A stretch of DNA of 64,000 bases from Aplectana chamaeleonis (taxonomy: Eukaryota; Nematoda; Chromadorea; Rhabditida; Cosmocercidae): positions 1 to 64,000 of the forward strand of contig JAPDOI010000131.1 of assembly GCA_029168955.1 (NCBI GenBank), in the 5' to 3' direction. Shown one piece after another: positions 29,621 through 40,432 of the stretch (positions are counted from its first letter, which is position 1; each line of letters opens with the position of its first letter). Both the position numbers and the translations under genes were made by a program. The notes beneath the pieces were generated by a model. The model was not told the DNA's origin and searched no databases. It saw nothing but the letters and a program-made list of their open reading frames with translations.

Positions 29621-31739
29621 GGACGGTGGTGTTTTCACAGCAATATAGAGAGGTGGTGATGCCTCCACGGCAATATAGAGGGACGGCTTTGTTCCCTCGG
29701 CAATGTAGAGGGACGGTGGTGATGCCTCCACGGCAATATATAGGGACGGCTTTGTTTCCTCGGCAATGTAGAGGGACGGTGGTGTTTTCATAGCAATGTA
29801 GAGGGGTGGTGATGCCTCCACGGCAATGTAGAGGGACGGCTTTGTTTCCTCGGCAATGTAGAGGGACGGTGGTGTTTCACAGCAATATAGAGGGGTGATG
29901 ATGGCTCCACGGCAATATAGAGGGACGGCTTTGTTTCCTCGGCAATGTAGAGGGACGGTGGTGATGCCTCCACGGCAATATAGAGGGACGGCTTTGTTTC
30001 CTCGGCAATGTAGAGGGACGGTGGTGTTTTCACAGCAATATAGAGGGGTGGTGATGCCTCCACGGCAATATAGAGGGACGGCTTTGTTTCCTCGGCAATG
30101 TAGAGGGACGGTGGTGTTTTCACAGCAATATAGAGAGGTGGTGATGCCTCCACGGCAATATAGAGAGACGGCTTTGTTTCCTCGGCAATGTAGAGGGGGT
30201 GTTGATGTTTCTGCGGCAAAGTAGAGGGACGACTCTGTTTCCTCGGCAATCTAGAGGGACGGCTTTGTTTCCACAGCAATGTAGAGGGGTGGTGATGCCT
30301 CCACGGCAATATAGAGGGATGGCTCTGTTTCCACAGCAATGTAGAGGGGTGGTGATGCCTCCACGGCAATATAGAGGGACGGCTTTGTTTCCTCGGCAAT
30401 GTAGAGGGACGGTGGTCTTTTCACAGCAATATAGAGGGGTGGTAATGCCTCCACGGCAATATAGAGGGACGGCTTTGTTTCCTCGGCAATGTAGAGGGGG
30501 TGTTGATGTTTCTGCGGCAAAGTAGAGGGACGACTCTGTTTCCTCGGCAATGTAGAGGGACGGCTTTGTTTCCACAGCAATGTAGAGGGGTGGTGATGCC
30601 TCCACGGCAATATAGAGGGATGGCTCTGTTTCCACAGCAATGTAGAGGGGTGGTGATGCCTCCACGGCAATATAGAGGGACGGCTTTGTTTCCTCGGCAA
30701 TGTAGAGGGACGGTGGTGTTTTCACAGCAATATAGAGGGGTGGTGATGGCTCCACGGCAATGTAGAGGGACGGCTTTGTTTCCTCGGCAATGTAGAGGGA
30801 CGGTGGTGTTTTCACAGCAATATAGAGGGGTGATGATGGCTCCACGGCAATATAGAGGGACGGCTTTGTTTCCTCGGCAATGTAGAGGGACGGTGGTGAT
30901 GCCTCCACGGCAATATAGAGGGACGGCTTTGTTTCCTCGGCAATGTAGAGGGACGGTGGTGTTTTCACAGCAATATAGAGGGGTGGTGATGCCTCCACGG
31001 CAATATAGAGGGACGGCTTTGTTTCCTCGGCAATGTAGAGGGACGGTGGTGTTTTCACAGCAATATAGAGAGGTGGTGATGCCTCCACGGCAATATAGAG
31101 AGACGGCTTTGTTTCCTCGGCAATGTAGAGGGGCTGTTGATGTTTCTGCGGCAAGGTAGAGGGACGACTCTGTTTCCTCGGGAATCTAGAGGGATCGGCA
31201 ATCTAGAGGGACGGCTTTGTTTCCACAGCAATGTAGAGGGGTGGTGATGCCTCCACGGCAATATAGAGGGATGGCTCTGTTTCCACAGCAATGTAGAGGG
31301 GTGGTGATGCCTCCACGGCAATATAGAGGGACGGCTTTGTTTCCTCGGCAATGTAGAGGGACGGTGGTCTTTTCACAGCAATATAGAGGGGTGGTGATGC
31401 CTCCACGGCAATATCGAGGGACGGCTTTGTTTCCTCGGCAATTTAGAGGGATGGTGGTGTTTTCACAGCAATATAGAGAGGTGGTGATGCCTCCACGGCA
31501 ATATAGAGGGACGGCTTTGTTTCCTCGGCAATGTAGAGGGGGTGTTGATGTTTCTGCGGCAAAGTAGAGGGACGACTCTGTTTCCTCGGCAATGTAGAGG
31601 AACGGCTTTGTTTCCACAGCAATGTAGAGTGGTGGTGATGCCTCCACGGCAATATAGAGGGACGGCTTTGTTTCCTCGGCAATGTAGAGGGACGGTGGTG
31701 TTTTCACAGCAATATAGAGGGGTGGTGATGCCTCCACGG

Positions 31740-31897
31740 CAATATAGAGGGACGGCACTGTTTCCACGGCAATGAAGATGGACGGTAGTGTTCACGGCAA
31801 TGTAAAGGGGTGGTAATGTCTCCACGGCAAATTAGAGGGACTGTGGTGTTTCTTCGGCAATGTATAGGGATGTTGATGTTCCTACGGCAATGTTGAG
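31740..31897. repeat. Degenerate right edge of the satellite array
   Basis: The last five or so subunits diverge progressively from consensus. Tails become CAATGAAGATG, CAATGTAAAG, CAAATTAGAG, CAATGTATAG and CAATGTTGAG, and one subunit has lost bases (GTAGTGTTCACGG). Beyond about 31,897 no subunit can be recognised. Decayed terminal units flanking a homogeneous interior are the usual outcome of unequal exchange, and they argue that this is a genuine array boundary rather than an assembly join. Confidence 0.8.
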
Positions 31898-32964
31898 GGA
31901 TGATTGTCGTTGCACTGCTGGGCCCATAGAGATCCTCCCTCATGTTGCCTCTCGAAAAATAAACTCACCTTGCGTTTGTCTGAATTTTTTTCACTGTCTA
32001 AACCCGGTCACAAAATTCGCAAAAAAATTTAATTTAGTTAAACCCAAAGTGAGTTTACTTTTGGTTGAGGATAGGAAACATTACTCTAGCTTAAAGATGG
32101 GGTTTGAAGTTGGAAACGAGACATTCAGTTGTTATAAGATTCTATGAAAAATTTTTCGACTTGATTTCGAGTGCCTGGGTTTCTTTATCGATGTGAGCCC
32201 TGAGGGTGGCTCAGAACGCGCTTGGAACAGTTTCTTGTTTACATTAACATACTCCCAGCAGAGCTCGATAGGGTGTCCACAAGAGCCAGGAGGGCTTCTT
32301 GAAGTAGACACTTCTCCGCGCTTCCGTCAAAAATTACTCTTCGTAGTCTGATCGTAACCAAGATTTTTTTTTGTTTTCGAAGTTTTTTCTAACTTCGTGA
32401 CAGTTTTCGGATTTCAGCAATTTTTCCACATTACTATTTTCGCAGATCCGAAAAATATGGAGGCCTCAAAATCCTGTTTCGTTGTGCACAAATCACACGA
32501 AAATCGTTCGGACCAAGTCGAAAAAGTTCCTATCACCAAACTTAGTTCCAAAATACTCCATCGGGTCCAAAAACCAATGAAAATGAGTCCTGGTGGAAAC
32601 TTTTTTTTGCCCGCGCACCCGGGAGAGGAATCTTGAAAATTATGAAAATTGAAATTTAATCATTCTAAGCTCTTAAGTTGCTTTGATCACCCATGTTCCC
32701 GCTTTCCTTAAGGAAAATTATTTTCCAGTCAAGAAACGGTCACCCACTCGCCACAACGAACCTATCCCTTTTCTGTCTTGTGACCTTTCACGACCCCTCC
32801 TTGCGATAATGGCAACTGGTGCTGAACCCTGCACACATACCCTTTTATTTTGAACACACATACTTTGAAAATACCATAACATAGAGTTCGCGCGGTAAGT
32901 TTAGTCTGATAAATGGACGGGGTCGCGACGGTAGATAACCCCGCGCGAATCGAAACCCCATTCT
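31898..32964. other. Unassigned sequence between satellite and hAT-type element
   Basis: About 1.1 kb with no recognisable gene, RNA or repeat structure. Open frames are shorter than 100 codons and have no recognisable motif. The first of them starts inside the degenerate satellite edge, which argues that it is not a gene. Confidence 0.6.
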
Positions 32965-32972
32965 CCAGTGAG

Positions 32973-34788
32973 CAGGGCTGTGCGTAATTATGAATTACGG
33001 TTTACGATTTACGAATTACGGGCGTTTTTGGCAATTTTTTTTAAGATCTACGATTTACGAAATTTGAGACCAAAATCGTAACGAATCGTAACAAATCGTA
33101 ATAAAACGCGGAAACGCGTTTAAATGAGCAATTCCAATCTGCGGTCTTGTACAAATATAAATTTGACACTTTCAATACGACACAACTTCAACACTTTCAA
33201 ATTTAACACACCCCTAATATTTGATTACTCTTCAAATTTTCAATTTTCGGTGAACCCGTACCCTTGCATGCCTGGCCGGTCGAAGTCAGCAGTAGGTCAA
33301 TCATGGAGAACTATAATTGTTGATAACGAGCTTTAGGCATGACCAATCGCTCCCCTTCTCACTCTGACGGACCTAAACTTTTCCTTGCCCCAAGCCGAGC
33401 CAGGTCGGTAGCTTCACAGCTATTTACTTCCATGGAATGCTCTTGTCACATGATGAACACTAAGGACGCAGACCTTTGGTGGAGCTGCAGTCTATATCGG
33501 ACCAAAATTTCGGTCCGCAGTTGCAGACAACCGCTGTTGCAACACTTACTGCAAACAGAATCATGCTGTGACCGCGAGGTCCTGACATGATTGATATTCG
33601 TCCCAGCACCACTATCTTCTAGCTCTCTGTAAACTTTTAAAGCTATCGCCTGCAGCTGCGGACAGCAATTCCATTCCCACATAAATAGATAGTAAATATG
33701 GGGCTCGGCTCTAAAGACCTGGCTGGCTCATGGGGCGAGTAAAGGTTGGAACCCATTATACACTTCGTTGCAGAATTTTGCGGAGATTTCAAAAACGACC
33801 TTCCCCACGCATTCATCTTCACCGGTTAAAAGATACAAACAAAAAAGTGGAACTTCGTGAATTCAAATCTGCCGGAGAATCGGGAAATAATTTTTCTAAC
33901 CTGAAAACATTAGTCGACTAAAATTTTTACGGGGACTTCCAAAATAACCTTTGATGTCTATCGCCAGAGGCTACGAGAGAAGAGGTGGTGATTTCAAAAT
34001 TTGGTTCGAAACATTTCTAAGAAATTATGTCTGCAGAGTCTCCTACTTTTTCAAAGAAGTTCTCAAATGTTTTTATAATGAGGAGCAAATACTGAACGCA
34101 AAAGAAAAGAAGATGAAGAACCTAATTTTTGAAAGCGCACATTTAGAGGGAGCCCTCACCCTTTTGCATTTCAGAATCCCAAGCAACTTTTACCACTCAG
34201 ACCGCCGTCTCCATCTCAACAAACTTACGCTTATGGGGAGGAACGCTTATAACTCCGTTCAGAGCAATGCTTTACAAATATAGAGAGCAGACTCGTTTTC
34301 CGCGTCAAGAAGTGGTTTTGTAAATGTATATCCCCTTTGAATGGCCGCCTTATCCAACCATCATTCCTTAAAAGGTTAAGGCTAAAACTATCCAATCGTA
34401 AATTTTTCCTCATCACAGTGTTGCTCTCCTTGGCTTCAACTGAACTATGTTTTTTAGAGCGATAGTTCCCTATGCTTTCGTGTTCAAAAGTTGTACGAAA
34501 CCTGGCATAGGTGTGATACTTAAATGAACTTAGAGTTTCCATTTTGTCTATTAAAGTCGTTCCTACCCCGCGTATGTGCTTAATATTTCTTCAAGTGCTG
34601 CTCTAAACATGTTACTTTGAAACCCAACCTCCAACCTCCTTCGATATGGAAACACCTCACCACTGAAATGCTACGGTGTTTCCACATCGAATGAGGTTTG
34701 GGTCATGTGTGGGCTTATTACTCATTATGAGTTACGATTTACGAATTACGATTTACGAAATTACAAAAGTCAGTTACGCACAGCCCTG
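32973..34788. mobile_element. Non-autonomous hAT-type DNA transposon
   Basis: The ends are a perfect 15-bp terminal inverted repeat, CAGGGCTGTGCGTAA at the left and its complement at the right. An identical 8-bp direct repeat, CCAGTGAG, flanks it at 32,965-32,972 and 34,789-34,796. An 8-bp duplication with CAGGG-type ends is the signature of the hAT superfamily. Just inside both ends are clustered copies of TTACGATTTACGAATTACG, typical of subterminal transposase-binding repeats. The 1,816-bp interior has only short open frames (110 codons or fewer), and I see no transposase or BED zinc finger, so it would depend on a transposase encoded elsewhere. The perfect target duplication suggests a fairly young insertion. 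Confidence 0.85.
34619..34702. repeat. Short hairpin inside the hAT-type element
   Basis: An imperfect inverted repeat. The left arm contains CTTCGATATGGAAACACC and the right arm GGTGTTTCCACATCGAATG; the outer parts pair as ACCCAACCTC with GAGGTTTGGGT. It may be a small palindromic insertion or a structural part of the transposon. Confidence 0.6.
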
Positions 34789-34796
34789 CCAGTGAG

Positions 34797-36937
34797 GCCG
34801 CCAACCCCGCACGGCCATCCGCCTGATCCATGCGTTAGACTAAACCGAAAACGGAAACCATAGCTGCACCGATATTGCACCAACCCTCAACGAGAAACGC
34901 AAAGTATAGGATCCATGCCGACTGTAGATACGAGGTGATCCACTGCTTCAAGTTAGAATATTGCGAAAAAAATTGGCATATTACTCCCCTCGATGAATTT
35001 CGCTTCCTTTTCACTGAGAAATCAGCATCCATATACGCCTCTGCGATTTCTTTACGATTCCTGATAATGACCGCTAAGAAGGCCGGTTTTTCAGGAGCAT
35101 AACAACTCAATAGGGCGATTTTGTGCGCAGTTCAAGACCTCCCAGGACATAATTGTAAAAATATTTACGTCCTGCATTAAAGGCAGACGGTAAAAGATCG
35201 AACAGGTGGGGTTCATTGAGCATCATCAGAGGTGTATTTTCTTCTCCTCGTCCCCGTCCTCTCATCATTGTGGCGACAAAAGGCAATCGAAATGTGTCTG
35301 ACTGACTCACAGTTTGTCTACGCTCACGCTTGCTCGCACACACATCGAAGTCTCGGAACTTTGACGCCGACTATCTTGAGTAGAGTGTAAGAATAAGAGT
35401 GGCCCACACATACTGTTTACCTCATCACAGATGACGCCTTCCAAGGGGCCAACCTGACAGAGATGCTCGATTTAGCTTGAGTTTGTGATTAAATAGACAG
35501 ATTACCACATTCTTATCGGGCTATAGTAATCGGAAAGGCAAACAGATTCAGAAGTCATATTTCATACCTGTTGTACTTTTTCCCCGACCATTTCGAGAAA
35601 CAGTTATAATCGGTTGTATACATAGACTTTATGTCTATATTTTTATCATTTAACAGCATGAATCAAGAGTTTTCTGAGAATTGAAAGTGCCGCATACCAA
35701 TGACAAGCCGGAATGTACATCGAGTGTTTGACTCAGCAAATTATTCATCTTCATTTCAACAAACGGTTTTCGTCCAAGTTGTTCCCGCTTATTAAGTGTG
35801 CTCAGTCTTAGAAAATACTCAGAATGTTCACGCCTACGCACAATTCGCGAAGAGAAGAATAGTGTTGTCTGAAGGGCTCGGATTAGACAAATGTGATTTT
35901 AGGTGGTTTGAATCAAATTGCCTATACTTTCCTACGCTTCACGAAGTAGTTTAAAATGACTGCAAACTATACGAGAGCGAAAAAAATCTGATGCGTCGTC
36001 TGTCGCCTGAATCGTCTAAATCGTCTGAAGTCGATATTACGACAAACACTGAGTGCGGAATGTTGGCAGAGACCGATTGGCTTCCCCGAAGTCTGATGTA
36101 TAAGTATAAGTATAGGTTTATTACGAATACATAAAAAAAACGTAAAAAAACGTAAAACGTAAGAGAAAAAAATAAAAAAAACAATCAAACACTAACTACG
36201 CAAATCATCATACAACGATTTTCAGAAATGAAAATGAAATTATGCACTAAAAATAAAACGCAGTGAAGTCAGTCACACGGCTCGGCCTCTGGATTCGGTT
36301 TTTGTATCAAGTTTACAACATGGCGTTTGGATCGACTCAGAAAAAGCGGTGAAGTGATACTCTTTGTCCTTTCAAGGTACGCACTGCCCGCTCTAAACGC
36401 GAAGAAGCTTCGCCGAAAAGCAGTGCGAGGGCGCACCAAGATGAGCTTAGTTTCTCCACCTCTTGTACGGGAAACACGTAATTCAGAAAAGTTATGATTG
36501 CCAAAGATACCCGAGTAGTGCAACATTTTGTAGACCATGCACAAGTCCGATACCTGACGTCGGGCCTCAAGTGACGGACGACCTAGGTATATAGATAGGT
36601 ATGTGGGTTACTAAGACAAGAAACTCGTCAAAGACTGGAGCTCAAGTTTTTGGCTCTACGCTCTCGCACATCCCCACCTTTCGTTGTATCCAGTTCTGTG
36701 CCACCTCGATATACTATAATCGACGAGGACCTCGTGGACATACTGTGTTAAATCTAGTACCTAACTTCTGTCCCAGGCCTATGTTCTCAGATCAGATCAG
36801 TGAGAATATTGTGAGCGCACTTCATCGGTTCTGGTACACGCAAAGCTGGAAGGACTAAATAGGACCGACTGTTCCGACTCTGCAGAAGTTACTCCAGAAA
36901 GAAATACTGTTTCCTCGACAACGTGTTTGTATACCAT
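34797..36937. other. Unassigned AT-rich sequence
   Basis: About 2.1 kb without a supportable gene. Open frames are all under 95 codons, on both strands, and carry no recognisable domain. Between about 36,105 and 36,180 there is a short low-complexity patch of GTATAA repeats followed by A-rich runs. Scattered exons of an intron-rich gene cannot be excluded by eye. Confidence 0.5.
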
Positions 36938-37111
<174 letters not shown>

Positions 37112-37312
37112 GGAACTATCTTCGAGAGTAGCTGTATTAATGCTGGGGATACTGCAGGTGTTCGAATTACTCAAAATAGAGAGGGTCCAAATAACATGAC
37201 CGACGTGGAGAGAGCTGGTGTGAAGAAAGCCATTGCTCTGAAAAACTGTCTTCGTCTGTCAGTCGGAGGCAAATGCAGTAGATTTGTCGTATAGTTTACA
37301 ACAATTCAAGTA

Positions 37313-37571
37313 GGACCTGGTGAGGTTGCGGGCTCTTCCTAACATACTGTAGTCTGATTATGTTATCACTCATTTTTTCGAAATATCTGAGATTGTTCGG
37401 TGAGTTTTTGTTTCCACTTTCACATTTTCACCTGTTTTCATTGCTTCCACTGAAGTAGTCGTATCGGTTTAAACACAGACTCACCGATCTATCACAGCTC
37501 TTTCGGAAAAATCAGTGATACCACTAGCAATCTACCGTATGTTGGGACGAGTCCGCCACCTCACCAGGTCC
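37313..37571. mobile_element. Palindromic MITE, GGACCTGG ends, TA-flanked
   Basis: The left arm starts GGACCTGGTGAGGTTGCGGG and the right arm ends in CACCTCACCAGGTCC. The arms stay complementary with mismatches for about 95 bp, leaving a short loop. TA lies on both sides (37,311-37,312 and 37,572-37,573), compatible with a TA target duplication. The palindrome at 41,407-41,649 has a related arm, so this is a family. Confidence 0.7.
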
Positions 37572-37660
37572 TACTTCCATTGCTGCAGACTATAACTGAG
37601 TAAATCGCGCTGAGTAAATCAGCTCTGTCGGATGCACACTTATATCTACATTGCATCATC

Positions 37661-38145
37661 TTAAAGGTAGTGTTCACGATGGAAATTTTTTCTCTGTTAT
37701 TCCCCTATCTTGAAAACGGCCCCATGCTGATTCCAATGATGTCTCTGAAACCGTACAAGAGCTTCTGGCAACGAAGTTATTGCCCCTCAAAGATTGAGGT
37801 AAGGAAACATGGTGGACGGGTTGTCCGAGGCTTGTAACCTCCGTCTTTTGCAGCCGATCTATGCGAGCTGACCTGAGTAAAGAGAGAATGAAGGGAAGAA
37901 TGGGGCTAATGATTGGAAGTCTTCGCTCACCTCACGGTCTCGAGCATTCATTTGTTCACGTCGGTGGGCGTGTGTTGCGCTTTTGGGGTTTGCCTTGCGC
38001 TCGAAGTGGCAACTTCGGGCTCTTTCGGGGCTCTTCCTGGCTCGTTTTCACGCTTTCTTTCAACGTTGACGTTACAATATATCCCTCCACTACCCATCCC
38101 TAGTAGAAACTGAAACACATTATTCATTGTGAACACTGCCTTTAA
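37661..38145. mobile_element. TTAA-flanked MITE (AGGCAGTGTTCACGAT family)
   Basis: TTAA at 37,661-37,664 is followed by AGGTAGTGTTCACGATGG. The right end reads GTGAACACTGCCT followed by TTAA at 38,142-38,145. A close relative lies at 55,262-55,755 and shares the interior from the left end onward (for example CTTGAAAACGGCCCCATGCT). A TTAA target and no coding capacity suggest a non-autonomous piggyBac-type element; the superfamily is inferred. Confidence 0.75.
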
Positions 38146-38164
38146 GATCAATTCAAACGTGACG

Positions 38165-38714
38165 GCGAAAACCTGGAGAGCGCGATAAAAAGGATACTGG
38201 GTTCAAAGCCGGAAAAAGACATTCTCACTCGACTTTTGCCATAACACGCAAGCTCACCAGCGTACTACCAGCTTTTCAAAATTCACAAGCTAGTGAGAAG
38301 TAGAATGAACAATTTCTGGAACCCTAACACAATCAAAATGAGGCCCATCGTTTCCTCTTGTGATCGGCCCTCGGACAGAATCAGTTGGCTGCTGCAAAAG
38401 CTTCTATTGCCACTGCTTTCGTATGTTCCAGCACATCTCAGTTGAAGAGTTTCTTCAACGAATCGGAGAATGTGACTTCAACCAACACGAGAGACTTGAA
38501 TATCAAAATTTCGATGTTGTTTCCCTCTACACGAATGTGAGTACAAGGACGGCTGTCGAAACTCGTCTCCACTCACAAAACTCGCAGCTTTTTCGCATAA
38601 CGGTTGAAGAAATTGAAGTGTTCATGCGTATTGCTGTTGAAATAAGCATATTTTGCTTCCAGAACGTATTTCACAAACAGGTGCGAGGCCTTGCGAAGAG
38701 CAGTAGGTTTTTTT
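38165..38714 (+). pseudogene. Penelope-like reverse transcriptase, 5' part, broken
   Basis: Two overlapping frames give decayed Penelope-like reverse transcriptase. Frame one (38,248-38,445) has a YQLFKIHK motif, the counterpart of the family's GLPKIHK, then MRPIVSS and a following RIS, and ends in a stop. Frame two (within 38,360-38,734) contains EEFLQRIGE and FDVVSLYTNV; the latter is motif A of the palm with the first catalytic Asp near 38,513. It ends at QVRGLAKSS, where the family has GLAMGS. The frame changes near 38,440. The sequence is cut off by the mariner and resumes at 39,524. The N-terminal part is missing or unrecognisable. The element is dead. Confidence 0.85.
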
Positions 38715-39521
38715 ACTCACCATCATATTCATGAACCATTCGCAAATGTCGGCTGGGCTGCAAAAACACATTCGAATGCGACTTCCTCAGCAGCATTTAG
38801 AGCGTTCTAAAAAGGATGAAGTGGATTTTGTGCGTCGATTCATCACTATGGATGAGACCTGGGTCTATCACCATAATCCTGAATTGAAACAAGAGGCTAC
38901 AGAGTGGTGTAAACCCGGTTGTTCCGCTTCGAAACGAGTTCGTGTCCGGAAATTGGCCAAGAAGGTTATGGCATCAGTTTTTTTTGGGATGCGAAAGGAA
39001 TTTTGTTTGTGGATTACTTGCAATCTGGTAAAACAACTAATTCTGAATATTATTGCAAACTTTTGGACCAGTTGAGGGAAAAAAATCGTGAAACAAGACC
39101 CGGTTTGCAGAAGAAAGAATTCTTTTTCATCAGGTCACAATGCACCGTGTCACAGTGCACCGTGTCACAAGAGCATTTTGACAATGGCTAAAATCCATGA
39201 ATTAAAGTTCGAATTAATGAAGCATCCACCGTATTCACCAGATTTGGCCCCCAGCGACTTCCTTTTGTTCACAGAACCCAAAAAAATTGTGCGTGGCAAG
39301 CATTTTTCATCAAATGAAGAAGTCATAACGGCTGTTGAAGCATATTTTGCAGACCTTCCAGATTCTCACTTCAAGGATGGGATTCACAGATTGGAGGATC
39401 GTTGGAGCAAGTGTACTAATGTTCAGGGAGATTATACTGAATAATAAAGTGTATCTTGAGCCATAAAACTCATAAAACTGTGTTCTTCTTATCAAACGAC
39501 AAAACTTATTGAACAACCTGG
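38715..39521 (+). mobile_element. 5'-truncated mariner element inside the Penelope-like element
   Basis: The right end reads ACTTATTGAACAACCTGG, a typical mariner terminal repeat, followed by TA at 39,522-39,523. Directly after the TA the Penelope-like reading frame resumes. The left terminal repeat and the first part of the transposase gene are absent, so the left edge is approximate (38,705-38,760). Some reverse-transcriptase sequence between GLAKSS and FCGRYIDD also seems missing, so a deletion probably removed the mariner 5' half together with adjoining host-element sequence. Confidence 0.85.
38755..39444 (+). pseudogene. mariner transposase, C-terminal two thirds, frameshifted
   Basis: Three frames together cover the DD34D catalytic domain. 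The first (to about 38,985) has QHLERSKKDE and TMDETW, carrying the first catalytic Asp at 38,851-38,853. A T-run at about 38,978-38,985 shifts the frame to one with WDAKGILFVDYL and RPGLQKKEFFF. A second shift at about 39,133 leads to MKHPPYSPDLAPSDFLLF, with the third Asp, and SSNEEVITAVEAYF, ending at a stop near 39,443. The second catalytic Asp, normally in a DNAP motif, is lost. At that point there are two extra bases and a 15-bp tandem duplication (39,134-39,163), giving HNAPCHSAPCH. A full transposase is about 345 residues. The N-terminal DNA-binding half is absent. Non-functional. Confidence 0.93.
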
Positions 39522-39523
39522 TA

Positions 39524-39815
39524 TTCTGTGGGAGGTACATTGACGACATCCTCGTCGTGAGAAAGTCTCGACTGTCGCAGCGTCATAAGTTTTCAAGACT
39601 GAACTCGGCTTGCCCTTCAATTAGCCTTATGTACATCGGAGGATCCTGCGGAAAACGGTTTTCTGCCTTTCCTAAATACACAAATCAGGATGTCAGATGG
39701 CCAGTTTAGTAGTATGTGGTATAAGAAGCCGGCATCTCATAACATCCGCATGCACGCACGGAGTTGCCACCAAAAGTACATGAAAAAAAATGTTGTATGA
39801 CACATCGTTTCCACT
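39524..39815 (+). pseudogene. Penelope-like reverse transcriptase, 3' part, broken
   Basis: The reading frame resumes right after the mariner TA with FCGRYIDDILVVRKS. YIDD (39,536-39,547) is the catalytic motif C of reverse transcriptase. The frame stops near 39,709. In the next frame WYKKPASHNIRMHARSCHQK follows, matching the thumb-region signature of Penelope-like enzymes (W-K-K ... H-S-H). Further stops follow. A diverged inverted duplicate of this stretch lies at 41,156-41,375. Confidence 0.85.
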
Positions 39816-39991
39816 GCTACCCAACTCACTTCCGTCAGTCCTCAGCTGGTCGAAGAAGAATTTCGTGAAATATTGCGACAAAACAGTTATGGGCAGCAGG
39901 AAACTCGCTGCTGGAGACCACAACTTCCACCAGGTGGAACTGCGCTTGTTTTACCATTCATTACTGACACGTTCGCAATAGATTTTGTGTC

Positions 39992-40432
39992 GTGAAGCGA
40001 TCAAGACTTCCAGTAAGTCTTGTGTTCAAACCACCTCCTTCTTTACGACGCATTTTCACTGCTTCACGTCCATACGAGAGTCTCTGTGATAATGATAGTT
40101 GCACGATTTGCCGTGGACCAAACCAACTATGGCAAGTGATATGTGTGGTGTACAAAGTGACCTGTCTTGCCTGTAGTGAATTTTACATCGGAGAGACGAG
40201 TGGGCCATCTCGGAGCAGAATGGAAGAGCACTTTCGAGCTTTGCGAAGACCTCAGTTCTATCCTGACAACCCTTTCTCTAGCCATTGCACACTGCGGCAT
40301 ACGCATGAGCCCATTCCTCAGCTGAATGTGACCATTCTGTACCAGCATTTGACTGATACTGTTGAGCGAAATATTATGGAAGAGCAAGAGATAAACAGTG
40401 GAAACCACCCATCAACATCAGAGAAGAAATAA
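39992..40432 (+). pseudogene. GIY-YIG endonuclease domain of the Penelope-like element
   Basis: This 146-codon open frame is the C-terminal endonuclease of the Penelope-like element. It nicks target DNA to prime reverse transcription. SLRRIFTASRPYES leads to a cysteine pair, CTIC (about residues 37-40), part of a zinc-binding linker. The GIY-YIG core is VYKVTCLACS at 53-62 and FYIGET at 64-69. The conserved Arg follows (RSRMEEH, 74-80) and an acidic stretch lies near the end (VERNIMEEQE, 124-133), where the catalytic Glu is expected. The domain is intact, but it is separated by stops and shifts from the reverse transcriptase, so the full protein cannot be made. The start is arbitrary. Confidence 0.88.

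Larger units (their letters stand above)
1..31897. repeat. Megasatellite array of 30-bp subunits in 90-bp units
   Basis: The whole left half is one head-to-tail array in a single orientation. Three 30-bp subunits dominate. A starts GGACGGCTTTGTTTCCTCGG, B starts GGACGGTGGTGTTTTCACAG and C starts GGGTGGTGATGCCTCCACGG. Each ends in a shared CAATATAGAG or CAATGTAGAG tail, so all three descend from one 30-mer. The usual order A-B-C gives a 90-bp unit, cleanest around 12,570-13,100, where the same phrase recurs exactly every 90 bp. Point variants recur in register (AATACAG, GATGTCTCC, GGCATTATAG, TTTTCATAG), showing block amplification. Roughly a thousand subunits are present (length divided by 30). 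Long open frames exist in several frames on both strands because 30 is a multiple of three and the unit is stop-poor. I treat them as incidental. The array continues beyond base 1. Confidence 0.97.

Noticed and set aside
1..31897. CRISPR-like array
   Set aside because: Subunits are contiguous, with no unique spacers between identical repeats, and all other content is eukaryotic.
31860..32147. 95-codon plus-strand frame at the satellite edge
   Set aside because: It begins inside degraded satellite and has no recognisable domain.
32887..34860. Older inverted repeat flanking the hAT-type element (TTTAGTCT and ATGGA words on both sides)
   Set aside because: Only short scattered matches; not distinguishable from chance by eye.
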